Source: Polyangiaceae bacterium (lineage in GTDB: Bacteria; Myxococcota_A; Polyangia; Polyangiales; Polyangiaceae). Taken from it: a stretch of DNA of 54,106 nt. Shown in pieces: positions 43,876 to 54,106 of this stretch. The translations under genes and the position numbers were made by a program. Within the stretch, counting starts at the first letter, position 1; every line of letters starts with the position of its first letter. The stretch spans positions 1 through 54,106 of the forward strand of contig WQYX01000023.1 in assembly GCA_009781005.1 (NCBI GenBank), given 5' to 3'. The notes beneath the pieces were generated by a model. It worked only from the letters and a program-made list of their open reading frames with translations. It did not search any database and was not told the origin of the DNA.

Positions 43876-45010
43876 AACGGGGGGGGCCGCTCTCGCGCCT
43901 GCCCATGCGCCGGCTCGGCGGTGGTAGGGTGTCGTCTCGTTCACGCTTCGGCGCGCCGCCTTTCACCTTCATCTCACGCATTCCGAGCTGCAGGCGGCGG
44001 ATGACGGCTTTCCTTTGGCGATCTTTGTACTTTGCATGCGACGCTTCGCCTTGCTCGTTCGCTGCTTCGGTCTCGCGGTCGATGACCTGAAACTCGGAGA
44101 TAACGAAGACCACGGGCCCGAGCGCCCATGCGCTCGATGGCGTGCGCTCGAGGAGCTTTCGCTGCAGCCGCACGGGGATGTCCACGACGAAGTGGATGAC
44201 GCGGTAATTTTGCGCGGTAAAGACGTTGTCGCTCGGCGTGTAATCTTCGTCCGCACCGGCCTGCATTTCTGGGAGAAACTCGGCAAGGTGCGGATTTTGC
44301 TGGCAATAGCGTTTGAAGTCGAAAATCGAATTAATACTCTGTCCGGGGACGACGTAGTTGAACGGAAAGAGCTTTTTCTGCAGGTATTGGATAACTGGAA
44401 AGATGTCGCTTTTTTCGCGCACCACGATGCGAAATCGAAGCTTGTCGAAAATCTGCGCGGAGACCGATTCGCGTTTCGATAAAAGCTTCGTGTAGAGCGA
44501 ATCCTTATTCTTCCTGCCGCCAATGAACTCCGTAATCGGAAAGCCCTCAGCAAGCATGCTGCCAATCACGCGGTAGACCTTTTCCTCCACGAGGTGGAAG
44601 ATTTCCTGGTCGGACATCGGCAGCATGAAGAGCAGCTCGCGTCCGTCGAGGTGATGGATGATGTGCATGCACTTCAAAATCGTACATGCGCACGTTTGGC
44701 GGTGTCCGCGTCCGCCCGCGAGGGAAAAGAGCTCCTCAACACTTGCTTGCTCGACCGGCTTCGGGATTGGGTATTCGAGGTGTCGCCGAAGGTAGCTTAT
44801 GGCTTCGCCTTTAATCGCGTCCATGCGCCCGCGGTCGGAGGGTTCGTCCGGTTGGAACTCCTGGGAAATAATGAATTCACGGACCTCTCCCTCGTCCTTG
44901 AAATTCAGTCGGTGCCAATCAATGACCGAATCGCCGCGCAGAGCAATACGTACCGCTTCGAGATCTGCGAGGCTGAATTCCTCAAGTGTTTTCAATCCTT
45001 CGCGTAGCAT
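43865..45010 (-). CDS. TIGR04552-like conserved protein, RelA/SpoT-reminiscent core
   Basis: A 381-residue protein. The middle has SKRESVSAQIFDKLRFRIVV, then DIFPVIQYLQKKL, YVVPGQSINSIFDF and TAQNYRVIHFVVD. This order (K-rich strand, D-x-xRxRIVV, VPG loop, a Y-x-x-xH-x-V-V-type strand) recalls the nucleotidyltransferase fold of RelA/SpoT synthetases, but the synthetase catalytic residues are not all visible. I recall such proteins as TIGR04552 in delta-type genomes. The C-terminus is basic and disordered. A (p)ppGpp role is not shown. Confidence 0.55.
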   Translation of the reverse strand: MLREGLKTLEEFSLADLEAVRIALRGDSVIDWHRLNFKDEGEVREFIISQEFQPDEPSDRGRMDAIKGEAISYLRRHLEYPIPKPVEQASVEELFSLAGGRGHRQTCACTILKCMHIIHHLDGRELLFMLPMSDQEIFHLVEEKVYRVIGSMLAEGFPITEFIGGRKNKDSLYTKLLSKRESVSAQIFDKLRFRIVVREKSDIFPVIQYLQKKLFPFNYVVPGQSINSIFDFKRYCQQNPHLAEFLPEMQAGADEDYTPSDNVFTAQNYRVIHFVVDIPVRLQRKLLERTPSSAWALGPVVFVISEFQVIDRETEAANEQGEASHAKYKDRQRKAVIRRLQLGMREMKVKGGAPKRERDDTLPPPSRRMGRRESGPPRSNG

Positions 45011-45061
45011 CGATTCGCAGGCACGTTACGCGATTCCTCCGGCTGGAGAAAGAGCGGCGCA

Positions 45062-45158
45062 GCGCCCACCTGAGGTCCCGCCGCAGGCGGGCCGACAGCG
45101 CCGAAGGCGCCGTCAAAACCGAATCGATTTGCGCAGCAGGCTGGTAAACACGCTCTTA
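45062..45158. repeat. Family B fragment, copy B5 (M2 plus right arm)
   Basis: Module M2 (CCCGCC-GCA-GGCGGG and GCGCCGAAGGCGCC) followed by the right arm GGCTGGTAAACACGCTCT (to 45155), which merges with the TAA stop of the small lipoprotein gene. The left arm is lost; a piece of left-arm sequence (AGCGAATCGAGGCTAG) lies at 45367-45382. Confidence 0.75.
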
Positions 45159-45359
45159 CGGCGCGGATGTACCGCCGTCCAGTGGCGGAGGCCGTGGTGG
45201 CGGCAGCGGATTGGGCGCGGGCGCGGGTTTTCCCGACGCGGTCACGGCAGGCCTGCGATCCTCAGATGCTCCACCCGAGCGCACCTTACGGCCTCGGTGT
45301 GATCCATGCGAACAGGCCACAACCGCGAAGACGAGAAACAAGATCAGGCGGCGCACCAC
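45156..45359 (-). CDS. Small lipoprotein
   Basis: 67 residues: signal peptide RRLILFLVFAVVAC with Cys16-17 region as the lipid site, then a short Pro-rich tail (NPLPPPRPPPLDGG). GTG at 45357-45359 is used, with a second GTG next. Its stop is in repeat B5. Possibly a pseudogene or small envelope lipoprotein; no family recognised. Confidence 0.45.
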   Translation of the reverse strand: MVRRLILFLVFAVVACSHGSHRGRKVRSGGASEDRRPAVTASGKPAPAPNPLPPPRPPPLDGGTSAP

Positions 45360-45388
45360 GGTGGCAAGCGAATCGAGGCTAGCCCCGG

Positions 45389-45577
45389 CTAGGCCTTGTC
45401 GGTTTGAGATGACTGCGCGATGGCGCTCACGTGCGGCTGGGTGCGGCCAAGGGAAAGGGTTCCAACGAAGATGCCGATCGCAACAGCGAGGACGGCCACG
45501 TGACCCATCAACGTTCCCGAGCATCCGGCGATGGCAATCGGTGCGAGCGCGGCGAGGTACCAGGGGGTCAGTTTCAT
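45389..45577 (-). CDS. Small two-segment membrane protein
   Basis: 62 residues: hydrophobic segments at about 7-21 (YLAALAPIAIAG) and 25-43 (HVAVLAVAIGIFVGTL), then a polar tail. ATG at 45575-45577 with AAAGAAGA upstream; the longer ORF start is not used. Near the small lipoprotein on the same strand. Unknown role. Confidence 0.45.
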   Translation of the reverse strand: MKLTPWYLAALAPIAIAGCSGTLMGHVAVLAVAIGIFVGTLSLGRTQPHVSAIAQSSQTDKA

Positions 45578-45961
45578 TCTTCTTTGATCTCCGAGGCCGA
45601 GCCGAAATCCGAGCTTAAAACGGTGCAGAACACCTCTCTGAAATGTCCTACATAGTAAGATAAGATACGACAACCCTCGGGGCTGGCCAAACTTTCTATC
45701 GGGATAAGGGGTCCCGAATCAAGCCTGTTTTTTTGCATCCGTATCGCATGCCTCATTCCATCGGAGGTTTACGTGTACGAAAGTGCATATACAAGCAATT
45801 TCGCCGTTTCGGCTGGTCGTACGCGCTTAGCATCCTCGCGGACGCGCGTCCGGTGAGCCGCAATCCCGTGGGCAAGCCGACACGTGGGTGTAGGTTGCAT
45901 GTAGTCGTGTTGGTGTCCCCCACCCACAAGGCTTCGCCCGGAGAGTTCGTCTCGCTCGGAA

Positions 45962-45994
45962 GCATATTGTACTCTTAGCAAGAGTACAATATGC
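45962..45994. terminator. Hairpin E3
   Basis: A 15-bp perfect stem GCATATTGTACTCTT / AAGAGTACAATATGC with AGC loop, family E core. No gene ends within 380 bp, so it is not attached to a visible ORF. Confidence 0.65.
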
Positions 45995-46254
45995 CTCGAC
46001 CTTAACGGCACCGCTTGGATGGGGCCAATTAGACCAGGGGTGAAGGTACTTTAAACCAGGGGGAGGGATGCCACGGCAAAGCTGCGGCGGATGGGTCACG
46101 AAGGCCGAAAATTTCAACGTTGACGCAGTCTTGCGGCGCCGTATGGCCGTGCAAATGTGTCATCGGATCTTTCGCACCTGAAAGAAAGTTGACGATGACG
46201 TGCCACGATCTTCCGTTATTTTGGATGGCACGCATCTCGCTTAAAGAGACGTCG

Positions 46255-46306
46255 CACCGCACGTGTGGCTATCCCCCCCCTGGCCCCGTGCGGTGTTTTT
46301 ATTTTG
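46255..46306 (+). terminator. Plus-strand Rho-independent-type terminator without a visible gene
   Basis: CACCGCACG (46255-46263) pairs with CGTGCGGTG (46287-46295), followed by TTTTTATTTTG. The gene-free region upstream is its only possible template. Confidence 0.6.
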
Positions 46307-46334
46307 TTCGGCCGCTGAAAGCAGTCCGGACGGT

Positions 46335-49820
<3,486 letters not shown>

Positions 49821-49883
49821 CGCGTCGCACGTGGCCAGCGATCGCGCGCGCTCGCCGCTTGCGACACACAGGTCAATTCCTTG

Positions 49884-50267
49884 TCACGGTGCCCCGAGCA
49901 CGGAGGTGACGTCGACGGACGTCGTGCCGCCCGAAAGGGTGACGCGTCGTTCGGTCGAGCGACGCGCGTCGCGCATGCCAAGCTCGATTCGCAGTTGGTA
50001 ATCGCCGTTCGCGAGCGATGGTTCATGCGTGACAACGCGCGGCACCCGTCCTGGTTCGAAGTGCATTCGCGCATCGCGCACCAGATCACCTTCGAGGTCG
50101 ACGTACTGCAGCTCCATATCGGTGACATCCGAGGCGGCGCTGCCGAGCACGACTCGGACGTGCTGCTCACGCGGCGTGCGGGATCCGATCCACACCGTTG
50201 CCGCAAGCCCGATGGCGAGCACGACGAGACGCGTCAAGCGCGGCGCATTCCATCGTGCGGTCGGCAT
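49884..50267 (-). CDS. Single-span periplasmic protein of unknown function
   Basis: 127 residues: N-terminal span (RLVVLAIGLAATVWIG), then a beta-rich soluble domain (RVVLGSAASDVTDMELQYVD) with no Cys. No family recognised. It lies upstream of treS on the same strand, with the treS start 63 or 132 bp on, and may be cotranscribed. Divergent from panB. Confidence 0.55.
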   Translation of the reverse strand: MPTARWNAPRLTRLVVLAIGLAATVWIGSRTPREQHVRVVLGSAASDVTDMELQYVDLEGDLVRDARMHFEPGRVPRVVTHEPSLANGDYQLRIELGMRDARRSTERRVTLSGGTTSVDVTSVLGAP

Positions 50268-50356
50268 GGGTCACGTAAGCTTGTATCTTGCATCGTGTCT
50301 CGAACCAACCTTGTCGCATCGTGCGACTGGCGCTAAAGCTCGAAAGAAGGAAAGGC

Positions 50357-51325
50357 GTGGACCCAACCCAGGGCCGCGACCCAAAACTCATGTATGGATC
50401 TCAGAGCGCCACGAAGAAGGTGACAGTCCCCGAGTTGCGTGCGCGAAAGTCTACGCTGCTTGGCTCGCCGGAGCTCGCACCGAAGATCGCGATGGTCACG
50501 GCTTACGACTACACCATGGCCAGGCTCGCGGACGAGGCGGGGATGGACATGGTTCTCGTTGGCGACTCGCTCGCGATGGTCGTCCAAGGACTCAACACGA
50601 CCATTCCCGTCACGCTCGATGAAATGGCTTACCACTGCCGAGTGGTCGCGCGCGGCCTCACGCGCGCACACCTCGTCGGAGATCTGTCGTTTATGAGCTA
50701 TCAAGTCTCATCCGCGCAGGCCGTCGAGAGCGCGGGCAAGCTAATGAAAGACGGCGCGGAGAGCATCAAGCTCGAAGGCGGTCAGGAGATCGCCGAGCAC
50801 GCGTATCGCATCGTCCGCGTGGGCATTCCCGTCGTTGGTCATATCGGGCTCACGCCTCAGAGCGTGCATGCATTCGGCGGCTTCAAAGTGCAGGGGCGAG
50901 GTGAGGGCGCCGACAAGATCATGGCCGACGCCATCGCGCTCGAACAAGCCGGCGCGTTCGCGATTGTCCTCGAAGCGATCCCGCCAGATCTCGCGGCCGA
51001 CATCACCTCGATGCTTACGGTGCCAACGATTGGCATCGGTGCGGGCGCCCATTGCGACGGACAAGTTCTCGTCTGCTCTGATTTGCTCGGCCTTTCGCGA
51101 GGGCATCAACCCAAGTTCGCCAAGCGATTTGCAAACCTCGGCGACGCAGCCGTCAATGCATTCTCCGCGTACGTCCAAGAGGTCCGCGCCGGCACATTCC
51201 CGGCTGCAGCGCACGCATACAAGGCGAATGCGCAATCGGCCGCCGCACAGTCTGAGCGTCGGCCGCCTATCTCGGCTTCGGGCGACGAGCTCGATGCGCC
51301 TCTCGCGCTCGATCGCTGGCACTGA
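50357..51325 (+). CDS. panB: 3-methyl-2-oxobutanoate hydroxymethyltransferase
   Basis: The first committed step of pantothenate and coenzyme A synthesis: transfers a hydroxymethyl group from methylene-THF to 2-oxoisovalerate, with Mg2+. A TIM-barrel core with AYDYTMARLADEAGMDMVLV, GDSLAMVVQG, GQEIAEHAYRIVRVG and TIGIGAGAHCDGQVLV is intact. The length is about 322 aa. GTG at 50357 is preferred, with AAGGAAAGG just upstream; ATG at 50390 (MYGSQ) is an alternative. The folate donor links to folD. Its stop overlaps repeat B6. Confidence 0.95.
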   Translation: MDPTQGRDPKLMYGSQSATKKVTVPELRARKSTLLGSPELAPKIAMVTAYDYTMARLADEAGMDMVLVGDSLAMVVQGLNTTIPVTLDEMAYHCRVVARGLTRAHLVGDLSFMSYQVSSAQAVESAGKLMKDGAESIKLEGGQEIAEHAYRIVRVGIPVVGHIGLTPQSVHAFGGFKVQGRGEGADKIMADAIALEQAGAFAIVLEAIPPDLAADITSMLTVPTIGIGAGAHCDGQVLVCSDLLGLSRGHQPKFAKRFANLGDAAVNAFSAYVQEVRAGTFPAAAHAYKANAQSAAAQSERRPPISASGDELDAPLALDRWH

Positions 51326-51457
51326 GAGCGTGTAGGGCAGCCTGCTGCGCGAATCGATTCGGTTTTGACGGCGCCTTCGGCGCTGTCGGCCCGCCTGTGG
51401 CGGGACCCCAGGTGGGCGCTGCGGTGATTCGCTCGCGACGGCTGCCCTACACGCTCT
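51325..51457. repeat. Family B structured repeat, copy B6
   Basis: Arms AGAGCGTGTAGGGCAGCC / GGCTGCCCTACACGCTCT are perfect complements, with a GTAGGG/CCCTAC specifier unlike other copies. It is inverted relative to B2, with M2 but no M1. It begins on the panB stop and is followed immediately by A6. Confidence 0.92.
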
Positions 51458-51458
51458 G

Positions 51459-51496
51459 AGACCGCTTTCGACCTCGCGGCAACTTGAAAGCGGTCT
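51459..51496. terminator. Family A minimal copy A6 (arms only) at the ykgJ-like stop
   Basis: AGACCGCTTTC / GAAAGCGGTCT forms an 11-bp perfect stem with a 16-nt interior still resembling GACCTCGCGGCAACT from the family. On the plus strand it is followed by AATTTT. The TAG stop of the minus-strand gene (51495-51497) is in its right arm. It lies back to back with B6 between two convergent genes. Confidence 0.85.
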
Positions 51497-52286
51497 AATT
51501 TTGAGCGTCACGCGTGTTTATACTTTCCCATACCGTAACGGGCTCTGACTCGATCTGCGCGCTGGAGAAGACGTTGTCACCTGCGAGCCAGCGTTCGACG
51601 GCATCTGGCGTCGACAGGGCGATGTGCAACGCCTCCTGCAACTCGTAGAGCATCCCGTCCCCCGTCACTGCCCTGATCCCCGTTGCTGCGCCTACGAGGG
51701 TCAGCTCCCCAGCGACTAGCATCTCCAAGACGGGTTGCGGCGGATCCTGATCCTTCTTGCACTGCTCGATGCTCCTCGAGTGCGCGAACCGGCAGGTGAC
51801 CGGCCGCACGTCGTAGGCGAGGCAGTGGCCGTCCTCCCCAAGGAGGGCGCACGGAAGGTGCCGCGGGTAGTCGTTCTTGTGCTTGCCGTGGGTCTTTTCA
51901 GCGTTCACCTGTGCTCGCGACCGCACGCGATCGAGGACCTCTGGGTCGAAGTTTCTTTCGGCGTGGTCGACGATTCGTGCGATCTCGGGAACCAACACGC
52001 CCGTGGGAGTTTGACAGCAGAAGTTGCATCCTGCGACGCATGCGAGGCGCTCGTGCGTCATCGCCAACATCATGACGATGCCGCGATCGATCGTGTCGGC
52101 CGTGACCTCTGCCGCCGCAATCGCCGCGGCCTTCGTCTTCGGCTCGAGCTCGTGTCCGACGTACTTCGCGATCTCGTTGATCTCGGCTTGTATCACCTCC
52201 TGACCTTCGTCGAATTCCCTCGTCGTTGCTTCACCGTTCAGCGACGCAAAGCGCCCGATCGCACGAGAACGTTTCTTCTTTGCCAC
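51495..52286 (-). CDS. YkgJ-type Cys-cluster protein
   Basis: 263 residues. The Cys pattern ACVAGCNFCCQTP and CALLGEDGHCLAYDVRPVTCRF is the zinc/iron-chelating domain (YkgJ, PF03692-like), thought to bind a metal or Fe-S centre. The N-terminal third is helical (EVIQAEINEIAKYV). GTG at 52284-52286 is set by AAGGAGGAG eight bases upstream; the frame is open another 87 bases. The target is unknown. It ends at A6. Confidence 0.8.
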   Translation of the reverse strand: MAKKKRSRAIGRFASLNGEATTREFDEGQEVIQAEINEIAKYVGHELEPKTKAAAIAAAEVTADTIDRGIVMMLAMTHERLACVAGCNFCCQTPTGVLVPEIARIVDHAERNFDPEVLDRVRSRAQVNAEKTHGKHKNDYPRHLPCALLGEDGHCLAYDVRPVTCRFAHSRSIEQCKKDQDPPQPVLEMLVAGELTLVGAATGIRAVTGDGMLYELQEALHIALSTPDAVERWLAGDNVFSSAQIESEPVTVWESINTRDAQN

Positions 52287-52346
52287 TACGCGACTCCTCC
52301 TTGGCAGACTACCAATTTTCGGAGTCAAAAAAACATCACGTGTAAG

Positions 52347-52367
52347 TGTACTCTCGGCAGGAGTACA
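52347..52367. terminator. Hairpin E4
   Basis: TGTACTC / GAGTACA with a 7-nt loop (TCGGCAG). Family E core. It lies between the divergent YkgJ-type gene and tRNA-Gly, upstream of both, so it does not sit after a gene. Confidence 0.55.
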
Positions 52368-52386
52368 TTGCACAAGAATCGACCGA

Positions 52387-52415
52387 TTGACACCCGGCGG
52401 AGCGAACGTTACGAC
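52387..52415 (+). promoter_or_regulatory. Promoter candidate for tRNA-Gly
   Basis: TTGACA (52387-52392) consensus -35, 17 bp, TACGAC (52410-52415) weak -10, 11 bases before the tRNA. Position fits. Confidence 0.4.
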
Positions 52416-52425
52416 GGGCTATGTT

Positions 52426-52501
52426 GCGGGACTAACTCAGTTGGTAGAGTGCCAGCTTCCCAAGCTGGATGTCGCGGGTTCGAATCCCGTGTCCCGCTCC
52501 A
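52426..52501 (+). tRNA. tRNA-Gly (anticodon CCC)
   Basis: Acceptor GCGGGAC/GTCCCGC with T73, anticodon arm CCAGC-TTCCCAA-GCTGG (anticodon CCC), T-loop GGTTCGAATCC, and encoded CCA (52499-52501). Confidence 0.95.
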
Positions 52502-52561
52502 TCGAGCCGACGCAAGAGATGCGAGATGCAATGGAGGCGCCGTGCGTGACGCAAAGCTAGA

Positions 52562-52746
52562 TTGCTTTCAAGTTGCCGCGAGGTCGAGGCGGGGCGTGGG
52601 ATGCGACCGGACTCGAACTGCACGGAGTCCACGAAGTGGACAGAGTGCAGTGAGAGCGACGGAGCGAAGCGAAGTGAACAGCCTTGTAGGGTTTTGAGGA
52701 CCGCGCCGCAGGCCCCAACGATGAGATCGCGGCAAATCGAAAGCAA
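52562..52746. repeat. Family A structured repeat, copy A5 (variant, enlarged)
   Basis: Ends TTGCTTTC / GAAAGCAA instead of ACCGCTTTC / GAAAGCGGT, and inner arms GTTGCCGCGA / TCGCGGCAA instead of GTTGACGCGA / TCGCGTCAA. The changes match in both arms. An insertion of about 65 bp (GTGGGATGCGACCGG...) replaces the short interior segment. It overlaps the start of the esterase gene. Confidence 0.88.
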
Positions 52747-53809
52747 GCTGTCGCTCCTGGATTATCTCGAACGATATGGCGCGCGGTCGATCATGCGCCT
52801 GCCTGCTGCCGTGAAGATCCGTCTGTCGGGCAGACCGCGTGTCGTCGTCGATGGGCTCGCACTCGATCCGGACATGCAGATCCTCCTTGCGCTTCGTAGC
52901 CTCGTTCGCAGGCAACCGGTCAACGCGTACGAGCCCGTCGAGGCACGCGCTCGGATCCTTCGCGAGGCCATCGTGCACCGAGGCACTCCAGTCAAAGTCC
53001 GCCACGTGCGCGACCTGCTTGTCGACGGCGGTTCCGGTTCGCTCCGTGCGCGGCACTACGCGCCGAACGAAGAAGGTTCGAGACCGCTGCTCGTGTTCTT
53101 TCATGGCGGTGGTTTCGTCGTTGGTGATCTCGAGACGCACGACGAAGCATGCCGAATGCTCTGTCGTCACGCGGGCGTCCACGTGCTCTCGGTTGCTTAC
53201 CGTCTTGCGCCAGAAGCACCATTTCCTGCGGCGGTCGACGACGCGCTCGCGGCGTTCGCATGGGCAAGGAAGAACGCCGGTGAGCTCGGAGCCGATCGGT
53301 CGTGCGTGGGCGTTGGTGGCGACAGCGCGGGCGGCAATCTCGCAGCGGTCGTCACGCAGAAGCTGGCGCACGATGACGACGTCGAGCCGCCAACGATGCA
53401 ACTTCTCATCTATCCATCCATCGACCGCACGACGGAATGGCGGTCGCTGTCGCTCTTTGCCGACGGCTTCTTCTTGTCGCGCGCGGAGCTCGACGACTAC
53501 GTGGGAGCGTACACGGCGGGTGCCGATCTTCGCGATGCCCGAAACTCGCTTCTTCGTGCGGAGAGCTTGCGAGGGCTACCTCCCGCGCTCGTCGTAACGG
53601 CCGGCTTCGATCCGCTGCGCGACGAGGGTGAGGCGTATGTGAAGGCGCTCGCGGATGCGGGGTGCGTCGTCGTGGGGCGCCGGATGGAAGGACTCATTCA
53701 CGGATTCATCAACATGGCGGGGGTGAGCCCGGCGTGTCGCGACGCGCTCGTCGAGATCGCGGGAGCCACACGTGCGATGTTTGCGTCCGCGCCGCAGACT
53801 GGGGCCTGA
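52721..53809 (+). CDS. HSL-type alpha/beta hydrolase (esterase)
   Basis: 362 residues of the hormone-sensitive-lipase/family IV type. LVFFHGGGFVVGD (oxyanion loop), GVGGDSAGGNLAA (nucleophile Ser), DPLRDEG (Asp) and LIHGFINM (His) complete the triad. The N-terminal KLSLLDYLERYGARSIMRLP resembles the usual cap region. The ATG at 52721 lies inside repeat A5, so the first nine residues come from the repeat; ATG at 52793 would lose the cap start. The stop is inside a family B M2 module. Confidence 0.85.
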   Translation: MRSRQIESKLSLLDYLERYGARSIMRLPAAVKIRLSGRPRVVVDGLALDPDMQILLALRSLVRRQPVNAYEPVEARARILREAIVHRGTPVKVRHVRDLLVDGGSGSLRARHYAPNEEGSRPLLVFFHGGGFVVGDLETHDEACRMLCRHAGVHVLSVAYRLAPEAPFPAAVDDALAAFAWARKNAGELGADRSCVGVGGDSAGGNLAAVVTQKLAHDDDVEPPTMQLLIYPSIDRTTEWRSLSLFADGFFLSRAELDDYVGAYTAGADLRDARNSLLRAESLRGLPPALVVTAGFDPLRDEGEAYVKALADAGCVVVGRRMEGLIHGFINMAGVSPACRDALVEIAGATRAMFASAPQTGA

Positions 53810-53917
53810 GGTCCCGCCGCAGGCGGGCCGACAGCGCCGAAGGCGCCATAGACTCCGAGCAACGAAAGGCGGGCGACGCAGATCTGCAGGCCGGCCGTTA
53901 GAGCGTGTTTACCAGCC
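53806..53917. repeat. Family B fragment, copy B7
   Basis: Module M2 (53806-53847, CCCGCC-GCA-GGCGGG and GCGCCGAAGGCGCC) contains the esterase stop codon. Then a unique spacer, then an outer-arm sequence AGAGCGTGTTTACCAGCC (53900-53917). The opposite arm is not seen before the window end. Confidence 0.65.
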
Positions 53918-53935
53918 ATGTTCGCGGTTTTCACA

Positions 53936-54106
53936 AGGCGTTGAGCCTGCTCGACGACGGCTGCCACGCTTCCTTCCGAGTGGCGGTTCGTCGCCGTCGC
54001 CGTCGCCGATCAGGTCCACGTCAACGACTACGACGGACATTCATGAGCGCCTGGCGCGAAGAGCCATCGTGTGCCCTCGTTTCGTTGACGTGGTCGTTGA
54101 CGGCGA
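53936..54106. repeat. Family D repeat, copy D2 (cut by the window end)
   Basis: Inverted relative to D1. It shares CGACGGCTGCC, TTCCGAGTGGCGGTTCG and CGTCGCCGATC with the D1 tail. Its palindrome arms (GTCCACGTCAACGA at 54014, TCGTTGACGTGG at 54082) are separated by a 54-base insert, unlike the seamless D1 palindrome. Confidence 0.75.

Larger units (their letters stand above)
45578..46334. other. Gene-poor 757-bp stretch
   Basis: Between two minus-strand genes. No ORF has convincing coding character. It holds hairpin E3 (45962-45994) and, at 46255-46306, a plus-strand terminator. A transcript ending there would be an untranslated RNA or the remnant of a lost gene. ACCAGGGG appears twice (46034, 46055). 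Confidence 0.55.

Noticed and set aside
46029..46262. Minus-strand frame of 77 codons in the gene-poor stretch
   Set aside because: No recognisable domain or ribosome binding site; a transposase remnant was considered but no catalytic motif is visible.

Overview
The window reads as chromosomal sequence from a high-GC Gram-negative bacterium, most likely a myxobacterium (Myxococcota, Polyangiales-like). The basis is the many lipoproteins, several families typical of that group (a TIGR04552-like protein, DUF1844, PEGA-type proteins, an HtrA/ECF sigma cluster) and the tig-clpP-clpX-lon layout. No phage, integrase, transposase, plasmid or CRISPR genes are visible. Almost all of it is housekeeping or envelope gene content, tightly packed. 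Taxonomy is inferred from family content, not from a marker gene.

Layout. 1-10.8 kb: a fused RNA m5U-methyltransferase/pseudouridine synthase, an outer-membrane protein, asnS, small hypotheticals, a large membrane protein, a dicarboxylate symporter, a lipoprotein HtrA protease and folD. 10.9-20.5 kb: parB-parA, two small genes, then tig-clpP-clpX and lon (proteostasis), with a duplicated-motif lipoprotein between clpX and lon. 20.6-20.9 kb: tRNA-Val(UAC), tRNA-Asp(GUC) and a clear terminator. 21-30.8 kb: a Cys-rich lipoprotein, a degenerate histidine kinase-like protein, a TerB-like protein, a PEGA-type membrane protein, a degenerate Fic protein, a histidine phosphatase, recN, map and a VOC protein. 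30.9-36.5 kb: a polysaccharide-type cluster (glycosyltransferase, MBOAT acyltransferase, two tandem SGNH/GDSL paralogues). 36.6-45 kb: a permuted aconitase/isopropylmalate dehydratase, slyD, two small conserved genes, a second lipoprotein HtrA overlapping an ECF sigma and its anti-sigma factor (an envelope-stress unit), an SH3-like protein and a TIGR04552-like protein. 45-54 kb: two small envelope proteins, a gene-poor stretch, a treS-maltokinase fusion whose kinase site looks broken, panB, a YkgJ-type Cys-cluster protein, tRNA-Gly(CCC) and an HSL-type esterase.

The most unusual content lies between the genes. I see at least five families of structured repeats, called A to E here. A: about 120 bp with ends ACCGCTTTC...GAAAGCGGT. 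B: about 120-190 bp with ends AGAGCRTGT...ACAYGCTCT. C: GC-rich, GGGGACCCC...AGGGGAGC. D: contains a perfect 58-bp palindrome. E: short GTACTC/GAGTAC hairpins. In A, B and C the two arms change together between copies, so pairing is conserved while sequence is not. Most copies touch or overlap the stop codon of a neighbouring gene. Some copies supply stop codons, C-terminal residues or a start codon. Lone single arms also sit on stop codons. This dense stop-codon-docked hairpin system is the strongest candidate for something undescribed in the window.
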